Source: Botryotinia globosa
Taxonomy: Eukaryota > Ascomycota > Leotiomycetes > Helotiales > Sclerotiniaceae
NCBI GenBank assembly: GCA_014898425.1
Contig: RCSZ01000017.1
Span: 248,001 to 312,000 of the forward strand
DNA: 64,000 nt
Direction of reading: 5' to 3'
Translations under genes and position numbers: made by a program
Shown here: in pieces, positions 50,401 to 62,576 of the stretch
Position numbering within the stretch: position 1 is the stretch's first letter
Layout: the number at the start of each line of letters is the position of its first letter
The notes under the pieces: model-generated
The model's input: the letters and a program-made list of their open reading frames with translations, nothing else
Databases searched by the model: none
What the model was told of the DNA's origin: nothing

Positions 50401-53400
50401 ATTTGTTTCAATTTTTAAAGAGATTATATTCGAAATTATTAGAAATATTAAAATAATTGAGAATCTTTTTATATAAAGTTTTAATTTTCTTTATAATATG
50501 TTTAACAAGGTTTTTATTAATAAATAATAAAAGTGATTTTAGATTAGATTTTAATTTATATTAATTAATAATTCTATAAAACTTCTTATTATTTTTCATT
50601 CTATTTATAATATTCTTCTAGTAATTGTATTTTATTTATCGAATTATTTTATAAAAGATTCAAATTGTTTGAGGAATAATTTTATCTAAAATATTATATT
50701 TATAGAAATAATCTTAATATATCATTTTATCTTTGAAGATTTATTATAATATAGTTTTATTACTTTTTTTATTAAACTTATTAATTATATAAATAATAAT
50801 ATTTATTATTATTATAAAATCTATTATATATATCTCGATTATTATTTTATTTATAAAAAAAAAGGATTAGAAAAGTAGATTATATTAATATATATTAAAT
50901 CAAAGAGCTTTTTCAATTTTATTTTTAAAATCCTATAATAATATTGATTCTATTTTAGAATAATAATGATTTATATTTTATAATTCGAATTACTATATAT
51001 ATCTTTTCTAATAATAATTCTAATAAAAGGAATATTTAAGAAAATGAAATTAATGATATAGCTAGTTTTGTATATAGATTTATTAAGAATATTAATAATG
51101 TTTATATTATTGTTATTAGATTAATATATTAGATTTGAATTTTGTATTTAAATTATATTCTTAATTCCAATATATGATATTAAATATTGAAATTGCTTTT
51201 TATTAGATATCGAGATAATAGAATTAAATAGAATATATAATCAATTATTTTATTATTATTTAATTAATAATATAAATTAAATATAATATTTTTATTTATA
51301 TTTATTTAGAGAAGGCTTTTATTATATATAAAATAATATTATTATATATATAAACTAATGTTTTTGTATATATATATTATAATTCAAAAACAATCTAGTT
51401 TTTCAAGGTTTTTAAAATCTCAGGAATCTATCAGAGTATAATAATTGTAATTCGAATAGTTTTGAGTTTATATATTAATAATTGTTTAAGATTTTTGAAT
51501 ATATATAATATCGATTTATTGAATATTAGAAATTATAAGAATTATTATATATATAAAAATGCTTTTATTGATATTGATTTAATAAATCTGAAAATTGTAT
51601 TATTAGATTTATCGATTATAGATTTTATTATAAAACTTATTATATTGTATTGATATTAATAAATTATTTTTTCAGAATCGAATGTATTAAATTCATTAGA
51701 GTTTTGTATATAATGAAAAGCATTTTTATTCTTTTCTCTGTTTATTTTCAAATATAATCTAAAAATCTTTATTCAAAAAAAGATAAATATTTAAATTATA
51801 ATTACAAAAACTTATATTTAGATTATAGCTATAAAAGTTTATATTTGGTTTTAAATTAAAGTTTAGCTAACAATAAAAATAGATTCAGTCTATTTGTATT
51901 AAATAATAATAATATTATACTTATATTTATTAATAAACTTTGTAATTACAATTGTAAAAGTATTAAGCATTTCTATTTCAAAAATTTCGATAAATATATT
52001 AATTATTTTATATTGAATCTCCTTTATTTTTCAAATAATTTTGAATTTATTTTTGATAAAGAATATTATAATATTATTTTTATATTAAAAAACAATAGAG
52101 TATTTATTATATTTAATTTCAAATAAATTATAATAATTAATATATTTGAATAATATTATATAGTTAATATCTATTGATTTTTTATATATATTTATTTGAT
52201 AATTATAATAAATATAAAAAAAGAGTTAATTATATTCAAAAAGGAAATAATATTCTTAAGAGTTTAGATTATATTAAATTATAATATACTTTTTTTCAAT
52301 TAGTTTGGAAAAGTTATTGATATTGAAAAGAATAAAAAGATAAATTATTTTAATAAATAAAATAATCTAAATGATTCTATTAAAATATTTATTGATTTTA
52401 TAATTAAAGAATTTGGTAACAATTGAATATTTTTTTATTTATATAAAGATTTTATTAAAAACAAAAATTTTATTTATTATAATTATTTTATTATTTAGAT
52501 TTATAAAGAAAATAAGGATTTTAATAATTATATAATTGTATTAAATCTTTAAAATAATTAGAGATATAATATCTAATATTTATAATATTTTTTATTAATT
52601 ATATTTATTATAAAATAAATTATAAATATTATTAATTATAGGGATAATAATCTAATCTATAATTATAAATAAAATTATTAGGATATCAATTAAAGAAAAA
52701 TCTTTAATAATTTCTATAAAATATTATTAGAAAATAAAAACAATAAATTAATTAAATAAAATTAAGAGTTTATATTTAACAAACAATCTCTAATTCTAAT
52801 ATTAAATATAATTTAGAATTAAAATTTCTTTTAATATTAAATTATAAAAAGTTTTTTTAGATTATATATTTTTAAATTTAAAAAATGTATTATTTCTAAT
52901 ATTATTTATACTATCAAATTTAATTATTTTTATAAAGATTTTAGAATTAATAATAAATATAATATAAATAAAAGATTGAATATAAATACTAAAAGATATA
53001 AATAGAATAATAATATTAATAAAAATAATAATAATTATAAAGCTAATTATAAAGCTAATAAATTTCTTTATAAAAGTTATATTAAATATATTTTTATAAA
53101 ATATTATAAAAATATTGAATAATATTTTAAAATTTATAATAATTATATATTTGTTTTTTATATTATATTTAAAAATATTAAATTGCTTTTTGATAATATT
53201 TAATATATTCGAAATAATATTTTGATTATAATAATCAATTTCAAAAAAAAAAGATATTTGAATATTTATTCTATTTCTTTTTTTCTTAATTATATAAAAT
53301 TAATTGAGATTGAATAAGAATTATAAATCTAATAAATATATAAATCTAAAGTTTAGTAATTATAAAGAATAATTTAATATTATAAACTCATTATTTAATA

Positions 53401-53523
53401 ATATTATTACAAAAGTAATTATTGAATTAAATAAAAGGGTTTATAAAGAATATAAAGAATTAATCTTATATAATAAAATCGAAATATAAAGATACCTCGA
53501 TTTTGGGATGTTATATTGATCTG
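47446..53523 (-). mobile_element. LINE copy 8, full length (6078 bp)
   Basis: It is a reverse-strand LINE from the TAC tail (AGT on this strand, 47446-47460) to the GATCTG end at 53523. It is within 2 bp of the length of copy 5 and collinear with copies 3 and 5. It serves as the empty-site reference for the 474-bp element of copy 3. No clear target duplication was found: GGAAAG on one side, AATATAATGAGTC on the other, so one flank was rearranged. The sense-strand stretch 49235-49420 lies just after the RT and is open; the + strand frame 51462-51653 is antisense. Confidence 0.92.
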
Positions 53524-53585
53524 AATATAATGAGTCATTCACAGTTTCACAATATAGTTGCTCATACAATATACAGATTATATTA
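53524..53585. other. Junction between two LINE 5' ends
   Basis: 62 bp of fairly unmutated sequence (GAGTCATTCACAG, GTTGCTCATAC) separates the 5' ends of LINE copies 8 and 9, which point toward each other's start. Nothing recognised. Confidence 0.4.
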
Positions 53586-53760
53586 CAGATCGATACAACA
53601 TTTCAAAATCAAGATATCTTTATATTTCTGATTTTATTATATAGAATTAATTCTCTATATTCTTTATAAACTCTTTTATTTAATTTGATAATTGTTTTTA
53701 TAATAATATTATTAGATAATGAATTTATAATATTAGATTATTCCTTATAATTCTGAAATT
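53586..53760 (+). mobile_element. LINE copy 9, 5' end fragment
   Basis: It starts CAGATCGATACAACATTTC, the cleanest family start in the window, and follows the 5' region for about 175 bp before losing similarity. Confidence 0.8.
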
Positions 53761-54302
53761 CTTTTTTGAATCTTATATCTTTTAAATTCTCTTTTTTTTG
53801 AATTATATTTTTTTCAATAAAAAGATAAGAAGAAGTATTTATTATATTATTGTAATTGAATATAGAGTTTTGTAATAAATCTATACTAATAGTATTATTG
53901 AAAACTTCTGTAACCTTAAAAGTAAATTGTTTAGATTTAGATTGTTCGGGTTATTTATCAGCTTTCTTAAAGTTGGTATTATGTATAATAAAAATGAAAA
54001 AATAAGAATAAAAAGTTTTTAAAGGGTTTTTCGAATAATTAGTTTAAATTTGTGATATCACTAATTAATATTAATTTGAACAGGATATAGAAAATATAAT
54101 ATTTATATATAATACAAATCCTATATATCTAATTGTATTTTATTTAAAGAATTAATTAAATGAGAAAGTAATAGGCTTTATATAAACATTATTGAAAGAG
54201 TTAATCTCTTTTGTATTTGCTTAATCCCTTCAATACAATAGCCTTTGTATTGGGGTCATTTCCTTGAAGTGAATTCCCTATAGGTGAATTCCCTTGTTCA
54301 CA
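53761..54302. repeat. Unassigned segment with repeat G copy 2 and short hairpin/direct repeat
   Basis: Repeat G copy 2 is at 54083-54170, with C/T and G/A differences from 47340-47445. At 54230-54300 a less AT-rich stretch holds the inverted pair AATACAA/TTGTATT and a direct repeat GTGAATTCCC at about 54271 and 54286. No gene was recognised in the 540 bp. Confidence 0.5.
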
Positions 54303-54904
54303 CAATAAATATATAATATATTAAAATAAAAAATAATTAAATATAGATTTTAATATAATTGATTTTACTTTTTATATTTTTGATTTAAAAGCAATTAGAA
54401 TATATATAAATCTTAAATATATTTTTGGAATCCTTTTAGTTAACTAATTTTATATATAGCTTTATATAAATGATATGTTAATCATTCAATACTTGTATAA
54501 TAATATATTAAATTCCTTTTAATAGATTTTTATATTTATTAAAATACTATATAAATCTTTAATATAATAATTTATTGATTTTTAAATATATTAGAATTGA
54601 AAGTATCTTAATGGTATAAGCAGGGATATAAAACGGTGGAAGTATGATATTAATATTAATAGAATAGTATTTCTATAGTACTTATAGTGTTAATATTCAT
54701 AGAATAGTATTTCTATAATATTTGAGATTTTGAATGATATTTGAAATTCTGAATAATATTTGAATTTCTGAATGGTATTAGTATTAATAAAGTAGTATTT
54801 CTATGATTCCTGAATCTCTATATCATACTAATACTATACCCAATCAGAGATTTAATAAAAAAAGCTTTTAATAAATTAATATTGAAAATAATATTTAAAT
54901 CATT

Positions 54905-55025
54905 ATATAATATAATAATATCATTAAAATTATAATATAATTATTATATTCTAAATTTTATAAAATTAATATAATAATATCATTAAAATTATAATATAAT
55001 TATTATATTCTAAATTTTATAAAAT
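54905..55025 (+). repeat. 59-bp tandem duplication
   Basis: Two nearly identical head-to-tail copies of a 59-bp segment (from TAATATAATAATATC to ATTTTATAAAAT) inside TIR-J. They differ at one or two ends only, so the duplication is recent. Confidence 0.9.
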
Positions 55026-55189
55026 AAATAAAATAAATTTAAAAAATTATATTTCATATAATAGTGATTTCAGGGATTAATACATATATTTTAAATTCTT
55101 TAAATATTATAAATTATTTATTTGTAAGATTCTATTTATATAATGATATCAAATCTATCAAATTTATTATATTTTAAATAAAGCTCTAA

Positions 55190-55340
55190 TATAAAATATA
55201 ATAATATAATATAAAATATAATAATATAATATAAAATATAATAATATAATATAAAATATAATAATATAATATAAAATATAATAATATAATATAAAATATA
55301 ATAATATAATATAAAATATAATAATATGATATAAAATATG
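55190..55340 (+). repeat. 20-bp tandem array, about 7 units
   Basis: Units of ATAATATAATATAAAATATA are nearly perfect. A single G appears at about 55328 and 55340 in the last units. Confidence 0.95.
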
Positions 55341-55634
55341 ATTAGTAATAAAAATTTATTGGAATTTTTAAATACCATTTTTATTTATTCAATTATAACT
55401 CTTTTTAGAAGCTAAAACCCAGTTTAAAAAATAACTAATTTGAATTCTAAAAAATTAAAATTTAGGCCTATAATTTCAATGCCTATAGAAACTAGTTATA
55501 GAAGTTTGGATTCATAATTTTAGTGTTTATAAAGACTAACTATAAAGATTTGGATCTATAATTTTGGTATCTATAGGGGTTAGTCATAGGGCTTATAGAG
55601 ATTAGCTATAGGGGTTTGGACCTATAATTTTAGT

Positions 55635-55735
55635 ATTTACAGGGGTTAGTTATAAAGGTTAACTACAGGGGTTAGTTATAAAGGTTAACTACAGGGGTTA
55701 GTTATAAAGGTTAACTACAGGGGTTAGTTATAGGG
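55635..55735 (+). repeat. 26-bp tandem array, about 3.5 units
   Basis: Units of GGGGTTAGTTATAAAGG plus TTAACTACA are embedded in a longer decayed array of GGGTTAGTTATAGGG-like motifs (55480-55790). G-rich on the + strand. Confidence 0.9.
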
Positions 55736-56321
55736 GTTTGGGTTTATAATTTCAGTACTTATAGAGACTAGTTATAGAGATTAATTAGTTTTACTTTGAT
55801 AATGCTTTTATTGTATTAGAAGTGTATATATTATACTTAATTAGAAATATAGTTTAGATATTATATCCCAATTGAATACTATATAGTATAAGGATACTAT
55901 AGGGATACTATATAGAATTCTCATTTGTACTGTTAAGATAATAAATAAGATAATTAATAAATATATCAATTTCAATATTTATAAATCTATTTAGAATTCG
56001 AAATCTATTTTAGAATCTATTATTAATAAAATTAATATTATAATTAAAAAGCTTTATTTTTATATAAAACAATATTAATAATTAAAATATCAACTTATTT
56101 TATTAGAAATATATAATACATAAAATCTTATTTATATAATAAAATCTTCTTTTAAATTGAATTTATTAAAAAATATATTATATCTTATTTTTATTAAAAG
56201 TATTTTTCTATCTTTCTTTTTTCCTTCTTTTTTTTTCAAAAAAGCTCTATTCTTCCTATATTTTATTGAAATAATAGTTAGGATTATAATTAAAATCTTT
56301 TTTCTTTATATATATCTATAT

Positions 56322-56644
56322 TGTGAGGGTGCACGGACCCTCTATGCACGTGACCGGCTGTACTAGCCATTTTAGCTAGTTTTCAAGTATAAGTTGGAAG
56401 CCTCGCTTCCAACTTCCTTTTAGATCTTTATCAATAACTAAACTATTAAAACAACTCCTTTTCAGTTTATAGTCTTTACAAAGTTATTGATTACCCCTTG
56501 AATTGAATAGGAATTGTTTGTATATAGAATATATACAAAATAGATCTAAATTATTTCTAAGGAAAATTATGATAATCTATAATATTATTTAAACAAACTC
56601 TAAACTATTCATAGATTTTATATAATAAAATTAAACTAACAAAA
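56322..56644 (+). repeat. Gypsy-B probable 5' LTR and leader
   Basis: The TG start lies right after LINE sequence ending TATCTATAT. The first 100 bp are GC-rich with hairpins (GAAGCCTCGCTTC; GGGTGCACGGACCC). The LTR end is not fixed: a TGT...ACA pairing would put it at 56537, but no matching primer-binding site follows. The gag ATG is at 56645 with an AAAA-rich context. Confidence 0.6.
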
Positions 56645-58200
56645 ATGGCTACTAGAAATATAAGATTATAAGGGTTAATAAAATCAAAAACATTATCTAA
56701 TCTATAAATAATAATTGAAAAAGCATATATAGAAGAAACTATCAAACAAAGAAAACAATTAGAAATAAATATAGATTAAAACAAAAAAGAAATGAACTAT
56801 CCAAACCTCCAAATTCGATTTAAAGAAATAATTAGTATAAGCCTTCAAAAAACAAATTACTCAAATCTTTGAATTCAATTCAAGAAAAAAGCTAATATAA
56901 ACCCTAGAAAAAGGAATTAAACTAAAAGTTCTGTATTATTCAAAATAAACAAATCTGAAACCCCTATTTCAATATACTCTTATTCATTAAATACTACTAA
57001 TCATTATCACCAAATTAATCTATAAAAAGATATAAATATTTAAGCTGTTACAAAATAAAAGGATTCCTTATCTTACTCAAATATATCAAAAAAATTACAA
57101 AAGATTATAGTTCAGTAAAAAAAACAATTAAAAATATAAACTGAAAAAGATAAAAAAAAAGAAGCAAGAATAATAACAATAGAATACTAATTAGTAATAT
57201 TTATATATAATGTTTCAATTAATAATATAACAAAATCTAACAATTTATAATTCTTTATAAATAAAAGAACCTTTATAAATATTAGATTAAACAAATTATT
57301 ATTATCAAATATTCAAAATATATTAATTATTATCAATATCAGCATTCCATTTATATTGTTTATAGAATCCTTTTGAAACAAATCTAGAATTAGAATATTT
57401 TTATCCTTTGAAAAAGAGAAAACTAATATTAAATTATGAATTATAAAATTAAAAGATTATTTTGTATTAGAAGGCATCTCTAATATTATACAATAGATAG
57501 TGCTAATAAGAAATTATATTGGTAGAGATATTAAAAAGCAAATTATATTAATACAATTATATAGCGATTCTTCAATCATTATAAAATTCGAGAATTGGAA
57601 TCTTTTAAAGGATTAGTTATTCAATCAATATAATTCTATCAATATAGATTTAGAAATCAATCTCCAGATAGCAAAAGTTATTATATTCGAAAAACAAACA
57701 ATATAAAACTTCAACAATTATTTCGAATCAATTTTTTAAGATATTTTATAAATATATAAAAATCAAGTAATAATAATATATTATTTTATAAAATTGATTA
57801 AATCTATTCTTTTATATATTTATATAGATTATAATAAAATACTATTTATAATATTCAAAGAACTGAAAATAGTAGTATAAAATGCAGAGAATTTCCTATA
57901 TATATAAAAGTGATTATTTTCAATCAATAATAAGTAAATAAAATTTAAAAAAAGAAGAAAACTAGATAAGGATATATAATATAATATTTCTAATTCAATT
58001 AGATTTAGTAACGATTTGTATAGAAAAAAAAAAAAAGAAAAAAAATTCCCCGAAATTTTAGTAGAATAAAGAAAAAGATGTAAAAAAGATAAGATGTATT
58101 TTAAATGTAGAGAAATAGATTATTAAATTAATAATTATAAGAATTAATCAATTAATAAAAGAGAAAATAAATAGTTGGGAAATAATAGTTTTTTTTAATA
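56645..58200 (+). pseudogene. Gypsy-B gag remnant with CCHC zinc knuckle
   Basis: It begins ATG, MATRNIRL (a stop follows, formerly Gln). The frame continues with charged helical segments (EKAYIEETIKQRKQLE) and capsid-like sequence to a basic region. At about 58094-58140 it reads Y-F-K-C-R-E-I-D-Y-x-I-N-N-Y. With TGT to TAT and CAT to TAT reversed this is a C-X2-C-X4-H-X4-C nucleic-acid-binding knuckle, typical of the gag C-terminus. Several in-frame stops. Confidence 0.82.
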
Positions 58201-58539
58201 ATAGAAGTGTTAGAATAAAAGGAGAGTAATTATTTTAGAAAAAGTTATATTGAATTAAAAAGAAATCTAGGAAGGTTTTCAATTATTATTATAAAAAAGG
58301 ATAAGGATTTATATAATTATCGATTATCAAACCTAATACAAAAAATAACAATCTAATACTAAATATTCAATGTTATATAATCAATATATTCAAATCGAAT
58401 TGAAAAGATACTATTAATATTAATTTTAATATAAAAAAGGAAATTATAGTAATTAATAATATTAGAATTATATAATATAGGATTATCAATAGGAATAAAG
58501 AATTAACTATATCAATATTATAATTATAAGAATACTATA

Positions 58540-59160
58540 GATTTCCTTCAATTGTTGAATATAAAAAACCTTTTTCAAATAACAAGTATTACTTATTTAA
58601 ACAAAAACAAAGATAAGATATTATTTATAGTAATTATTAATTCTATTGTAATAATGAATTTTATTTTTTTAAAGATAATAAAATAGATTCAATATAAAGA
58701 ATTAAATATATATTATTTATTAATCAGAAATATAAACAAAAATATTTTAAAACTAATATTTACTTCAGTTTGTAAGAAAATCAATTTCGAATATTTATTA
58801 ATTAAAGGCAATATATTATTAAAATTTAGAGTTATATTATTAAAAACAGGCAATATTATATTCAAACTCTTATAATTTTAATAATATAATCTGAAAATAG
58901 ATTAGAAATTAGATAAAATGTTTAATAACAATAATTTAGAATTATAGGTTATATTAGATATATTTGATTTTTTGAATTTTATATATAATATAATTGAAAA
59001 AATAGAAATTATATTAGAAAAAAATATAATTACAATAGTACTATTATTTCTAATATTTATAAATAATAGTAGAATAAATTATATAATTATTTAGAAAATA
59101 TTTAGAAAAATCCTAAATATATATTCAAAATACTTTTTATTATTCAATAAAAAAAAACAG
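58540..59160 (+). pseudogene. Gypsy-B protease and linker remnant
   Basis: Near 58615-58720 the frame reads ILFIVIINSIVIMNFI and then KIIKQIQYKELNIYYLL. This fits the retropepsin pattern in which a hydrophobic strand and a D-S/T-G-A triad are followed by N-F-I and a helix. The triad itself is mutated beyond recognition (INSIVIMNFI, ancestrally L-D-S/T-G-A-x-x-N-F-I). The call rests on position between gag and RT plus the N-F-I block. Confidence 0.6.
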
Positions 59161-60520
59161 AAAAATTATTATTTTATAAATCCAGAATTGATTACAAAAT
59201 TGTTTTTCGAAAAGATTATTAATTAAAATTTGGGTTGTTATATAATCTATTCGAATATAAACTTAAGGTATTTAGAAAATATATTATAAAAATGTTTATA
59301 TTAAAATTTATAAAATTATTAAAATCAAAAGCAAAAATATTACTTTTATTTGTATATAAAAAAAACACTAAGGAATTATATTTATATATAGATTTTAGAA
59401 ATATAAATAGTAGTATAATATCAAATCAATATTCTATTTCGTTTATCTTAGAGATATTGAATTGTTTTGGAAAGGCAAAGGTATTTATAAAACTTAATTT
59501 ATATGGGGTCTATAATTTAATAAAAATTTATTTAGATAATAAATAGAAAATGACTTTTTATATATATTTCGAATTATTCGAGTATCTAATATTGCTATTC
59601 AATTTATATAATATTTCAATTATTTTTTAAATATATATCAATTAATGTTTATAAGAATTCATTAATAAATCAATCATTATATATTTGGATAATATTTTAA
59701 TCTATTTGAAAAATGAAGAAGATCATAAGTTTTATATAAAATAAATCTTGGAGAAACTATTAGAATAAAAATTATTCTGTAAATTCGAAAAATGCTAATT
59801 TAGTGTAAAAGAAGTGGAATTCCTAGGCTATATTATTTTAGATAAAAAAATCGCTATAGATTAAGCTAGGGTTGGTTTAATTATAGAATAATTAATATCA
59901 AAGTTAATATGGGAAGTATTATTATTTTTAGGGTTTTATAATTTCTATAGATAATTTATATTTAGTTATAACGATATTGTATTATCAATAACAAATAGTA
60001 TAAAAAAAGGAAAAAAGTTTGAATGAATTAAAGATTATAAAAAAGTTTTTAATATATTTAAAACTACTTTTATTAAAGTTCTATTACTATATTATTTTAT
60101 TGTAATATTAATTTGTTTTTTAGAAACGAATATATTTATTAAAATATTATATGGGATATTATTACAAATCTAAAAAGATATATATAAATATTTAATTATA
60201 TTTTATTTTCGAAAGCTAATATTAGTGGAAATGAATTATACAATATTCAATCAAAAATTACTTATAATAATAGAATCCATTAAATATTAATATCATTTTT
60301 TAGAAGAAGTTTAATATCAAGTAATTATTATTTCCGATTATAATAATCTAAAGTATTTTATAATTTTTAAAACTTTTATAAGAAAACAAGCTAGATAAAT
60401 AGTGGTATTATTAACAATCAATTATATTATTATATATAAATTGGGGAAAAGAAATTCTGTTGATAGTCTTTTAAGAAGAATAGATTATTAATATAAGGTA
60501 ATGGAATTAATATCTTTTTT
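59161..60520 (+). pseudogene. Gypsy-B reverse transcriptase and RNase H remnant
   Basis: The best-preserved frame of the window is 59235-59546 (103 codons open). It contains KSKAKILLLFVYKK, then ELYLYIDFRNINS, then QYSISFILEIL, then GKAKVFIKLNL and YNLI. This is a textbook gypsy RT N-terminal half (S-P-A-x-P-x-L-F-V-x-K-K, L-R-x-x-x-D-Y-R-x-L-N, L-P-x-I, F-T-K-L-D-L). The active site is YLDN at 59682-59693 (YLDD with one Asp to Asn), followed by HKFYIK, CKFEK and EFLGY near 59815. RNase H is at 60190-60480: EMNYTIFNQKLL, then ISDYNNLKYFI (D-H-N-N-L-x-Y-F), then LGKRNSVDSLLRR (P-G-x-x-N-x-x-D-x-L-S-R). Stops interrupt the frame after 59546. Confidence 0.93.
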
Positions 60521-62240
60521 GAAATTATAAGAATAAATTATGGATTTGTTATTATTATTAAATAGCTAATCTGATATATTATATTTAATTGAAGATATTA
60601 CAAAAAGGGAAATCGAGAAAAGTATATTATATATATTTAAAGAATTGTAAGAAATAAATAAGAATTGTATTGATATAGAAAGGGCTGAATTCCTTGTTAT
60701 ATTTCAAATTAAAAAAATATTAAAGGAAAGTCTAAGTGATATTTAGGAAAGTTTAAATCAATAATTAGATTTTATTGATTCAATTTGATATTATCAATAA
60801 TTATATTCCAATTTAATAGGAATTCAATTCAATCTAAAAAAGGGATTATAGTATTATAATAGAATAAGATTGTTTATTCTAATAAATAAAATACTATAAA
60901 AAAACTTGATAAGAGAATTTTATAATTCTTTAACCACAAAATATTTTAGCAAAAACAGAATAATCAGAGTAATAAAAAAAATATTGTATTAATAAGGAAT
61001 AAATATAAATATCGAAGATTATGTATACTTGTGCCTAGCTTGTTAGTATAATAAATTATTATATATAATAATTATAAAAAAACTAGTTTTAATATTTATT
61101 TCAAATAGATTATAGGGAGGTATAATATTGGATTTAATTACAAATCTATTAGTATCAAAATTCAAAGTAAATTTTAATAATAAGGAAAAAGGAAATATAT
61201 AATTATATTCTATTTATAATATTATATTAAATATAATTTGTAAAATGATAAAGGAGGTAAAGTTTCTATTATATAAAAAGAATATAATATTAATTCAATT
61301 TGCTTACTTTTTTCTAAGAAAGGTGTTTGTAGAATATAGAATATTAAATTCCATTATTATAGATAGAGTGGGTTTGTTTATAAATATATTCTAGGTGATG
61401 TTTATAAAGTATTTAGATATAATTCAAAAATTATTTATAGTATTCTATTTATAAATAAATAGTTCAATTAAAAAATTAAATCAAATTATAGAAATATATT
61501 TTAGAATATATATCAATTATAAATAAGATAATTGAATAAATCTATTATATTTGATAGAATATATATATAATTCAATTCTTATTTTAGATATTAAATTATT
61601 GTTTTTTAAAGCAAATGAGAAAAACATTCTATTATTTCAGATTATTATAATTACAAATAAAAGGTTAGAAGATATAAAATAATTAATAAAAAAATTAAAA
61701 GAATTGTATTAATAATTAATAAAAAATTTGATATATATATAAAATATATAAGCAAAATATTACAATATAAAATATCACTTATTATTATTTAATATCAGAG
61801 ATTAAATATAATTATTTTATAAAAACCTGATAACAAATCGAAAATATGAAAAACTAGAACCCAAAAAATTAGGATCTTTCAAAGTATTTGAAAACATTGG
61901 TTTGTAAAGTTATTGAATCAAACTTTTAATATTCTATAAATACTATAATGTTTTTTATATAAATTTGTTGATATTATATAGAATAATAAAAAGAATGGAT
62001 AGGTTTGAAGATATATTGGAATTATTTGTAGTAGAAATAGTTATAAACAAGATTTATGGAGATGAAGTATTAGAATGGGAAATAAAAAGAATTCTGGATT
62101 CAAGAATATATAGGTGCTGAAAAAAACTGTAATATTAAATATATTGGAAAGGTTATTTCTAGGATGAGAATAATTAGTAATTATTAAAAGATTTAGAGAA
62201 CTCTAAGAAAGAGATTATAGAATTTTATAAAAGAAAATCT
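60521..62240 (+). pseudogene. Gypsy-B integrase and chromodomain remnant
   Basis: The HHCC zinc-binding region ends at about 60960-61050, where INIEDYVYLCLACQYNK gives the second half (D-V-x-x-Y-V-x-x-C-x-x-C-Q-x-x-K). The catalytic core spans about 61080-61620 with its D, D, E residues not securely placed. An integrase C-terminal segment follows (EKLEPKKLGSFKVFE near 61850). At 62059-62236 the frame reads EWEIKRILDSRIYR, then IYWKGYF, then DENN, LLKDLENS, matching the chromodomain (E-V-E-x-I-L-D-S-R, Y-x-V-K-W-x-G-Y, N-T-W-E-P). Chromodomains direct insertion into heterochromatin; that role is family knowledge, not shown here. Confidence 0.88.
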
Positions 62241-62576
62241 TTTGTTTTAAATAAAATTATAGAAGAATAATTATATCGATTTTATTTCTATTTTCTTAAA
62301 GAAAGAAAAACTCAATAAAATCTAAAAGAATTATAATTAATCTCTATTTTATAAAATATATTATAAATATTAGATTATAATTAATTATTAATTAATAGTT
62401 ATAATTCAGATTTGATAATGCAATTATTTATCAAAAAAAAATTTCAAATTTGTTTAAATCGAAAGTGAATATCAATTGTATATCTCAAGATAAGGGATAT
62501 AGAGTAATTAGTAGATATTAAGGTAAAGTTTATAATATAGATAAGAATATACAGAGTAAATCTTACTTTTAAATAA

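Larger units (their letters stand above)
54606..55938 (+). mobile_element. TIR-J element, longest copy (1333 bp)
   Basis: The left end is TCTTAATGGTATAAGCAGGG and the right end, reverse-complemented, is TCTTAACAGTACAAATGAG, each next to TA (54604-54605, 55939-55940). The inverted match is about 15 bp. The interior holds repeated GAATAGTATTTCTATA words and three tandem arrays: a 59-bp unit twice (about 54905-55025), a 20-bp unit about seven times (55190-55340) and a 26-bp unit about three and a half times (55635-55735). The reverse-strand frame 55136-55378 is just the 20-bp array. The element is non-autonomous; a TA target suggests a Tc1/mariner/pogo relative. Confidence 0.82.
54303..56321 (+). 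mobile_element. LINE copy 10, 5'-truncated, carrying a TIR-J
   Basis: It aligns with about 35405-36350 of copy 4 and 30905-31870 of copy 5 (end of ORF2, RNase H and 3' UTR). The 5' limit at about 54303 is a truncation point. It is split by TIR-J (54606-55938) and then cut at 56321 by gypsy-B, so its TAC tail is missing. Confidence 0.78.
56322..62350 (+). mobile_element. Gypsy-B chromovirus (Ty3/gypsy, with chromodomain)
   Basis: This insertion in LINE copy 10 starts with a GC-rich sequence TGTGAGGGTGCACGG. Gag, protease, RT, RNase H, integrase and chromodomain follow in canonical order on the + strand. Compared with gypsy-A it keeps longer readable frames, with stops mostly TAA/TAG at former Gln codons. 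The 3' LTR was not found before the window end; it may be RIP-mutated or missing, so the right limit is set at the end of the chromodomain frame. Confidence 0.9.

Noticed and set aside
51462..51653. MSLYINN frame, conserved at 16335 and 27928
   Set aside because: It is antisense to LINE ORF2. The conservation follows from shared element sequence and RIP, not from selection on this frame.
56157..56366. 69-codon frame
   Set aside because: It spans the junction of LINE copy 10 and the gypsy-B LTR, so it cannot be an ancestral gene.
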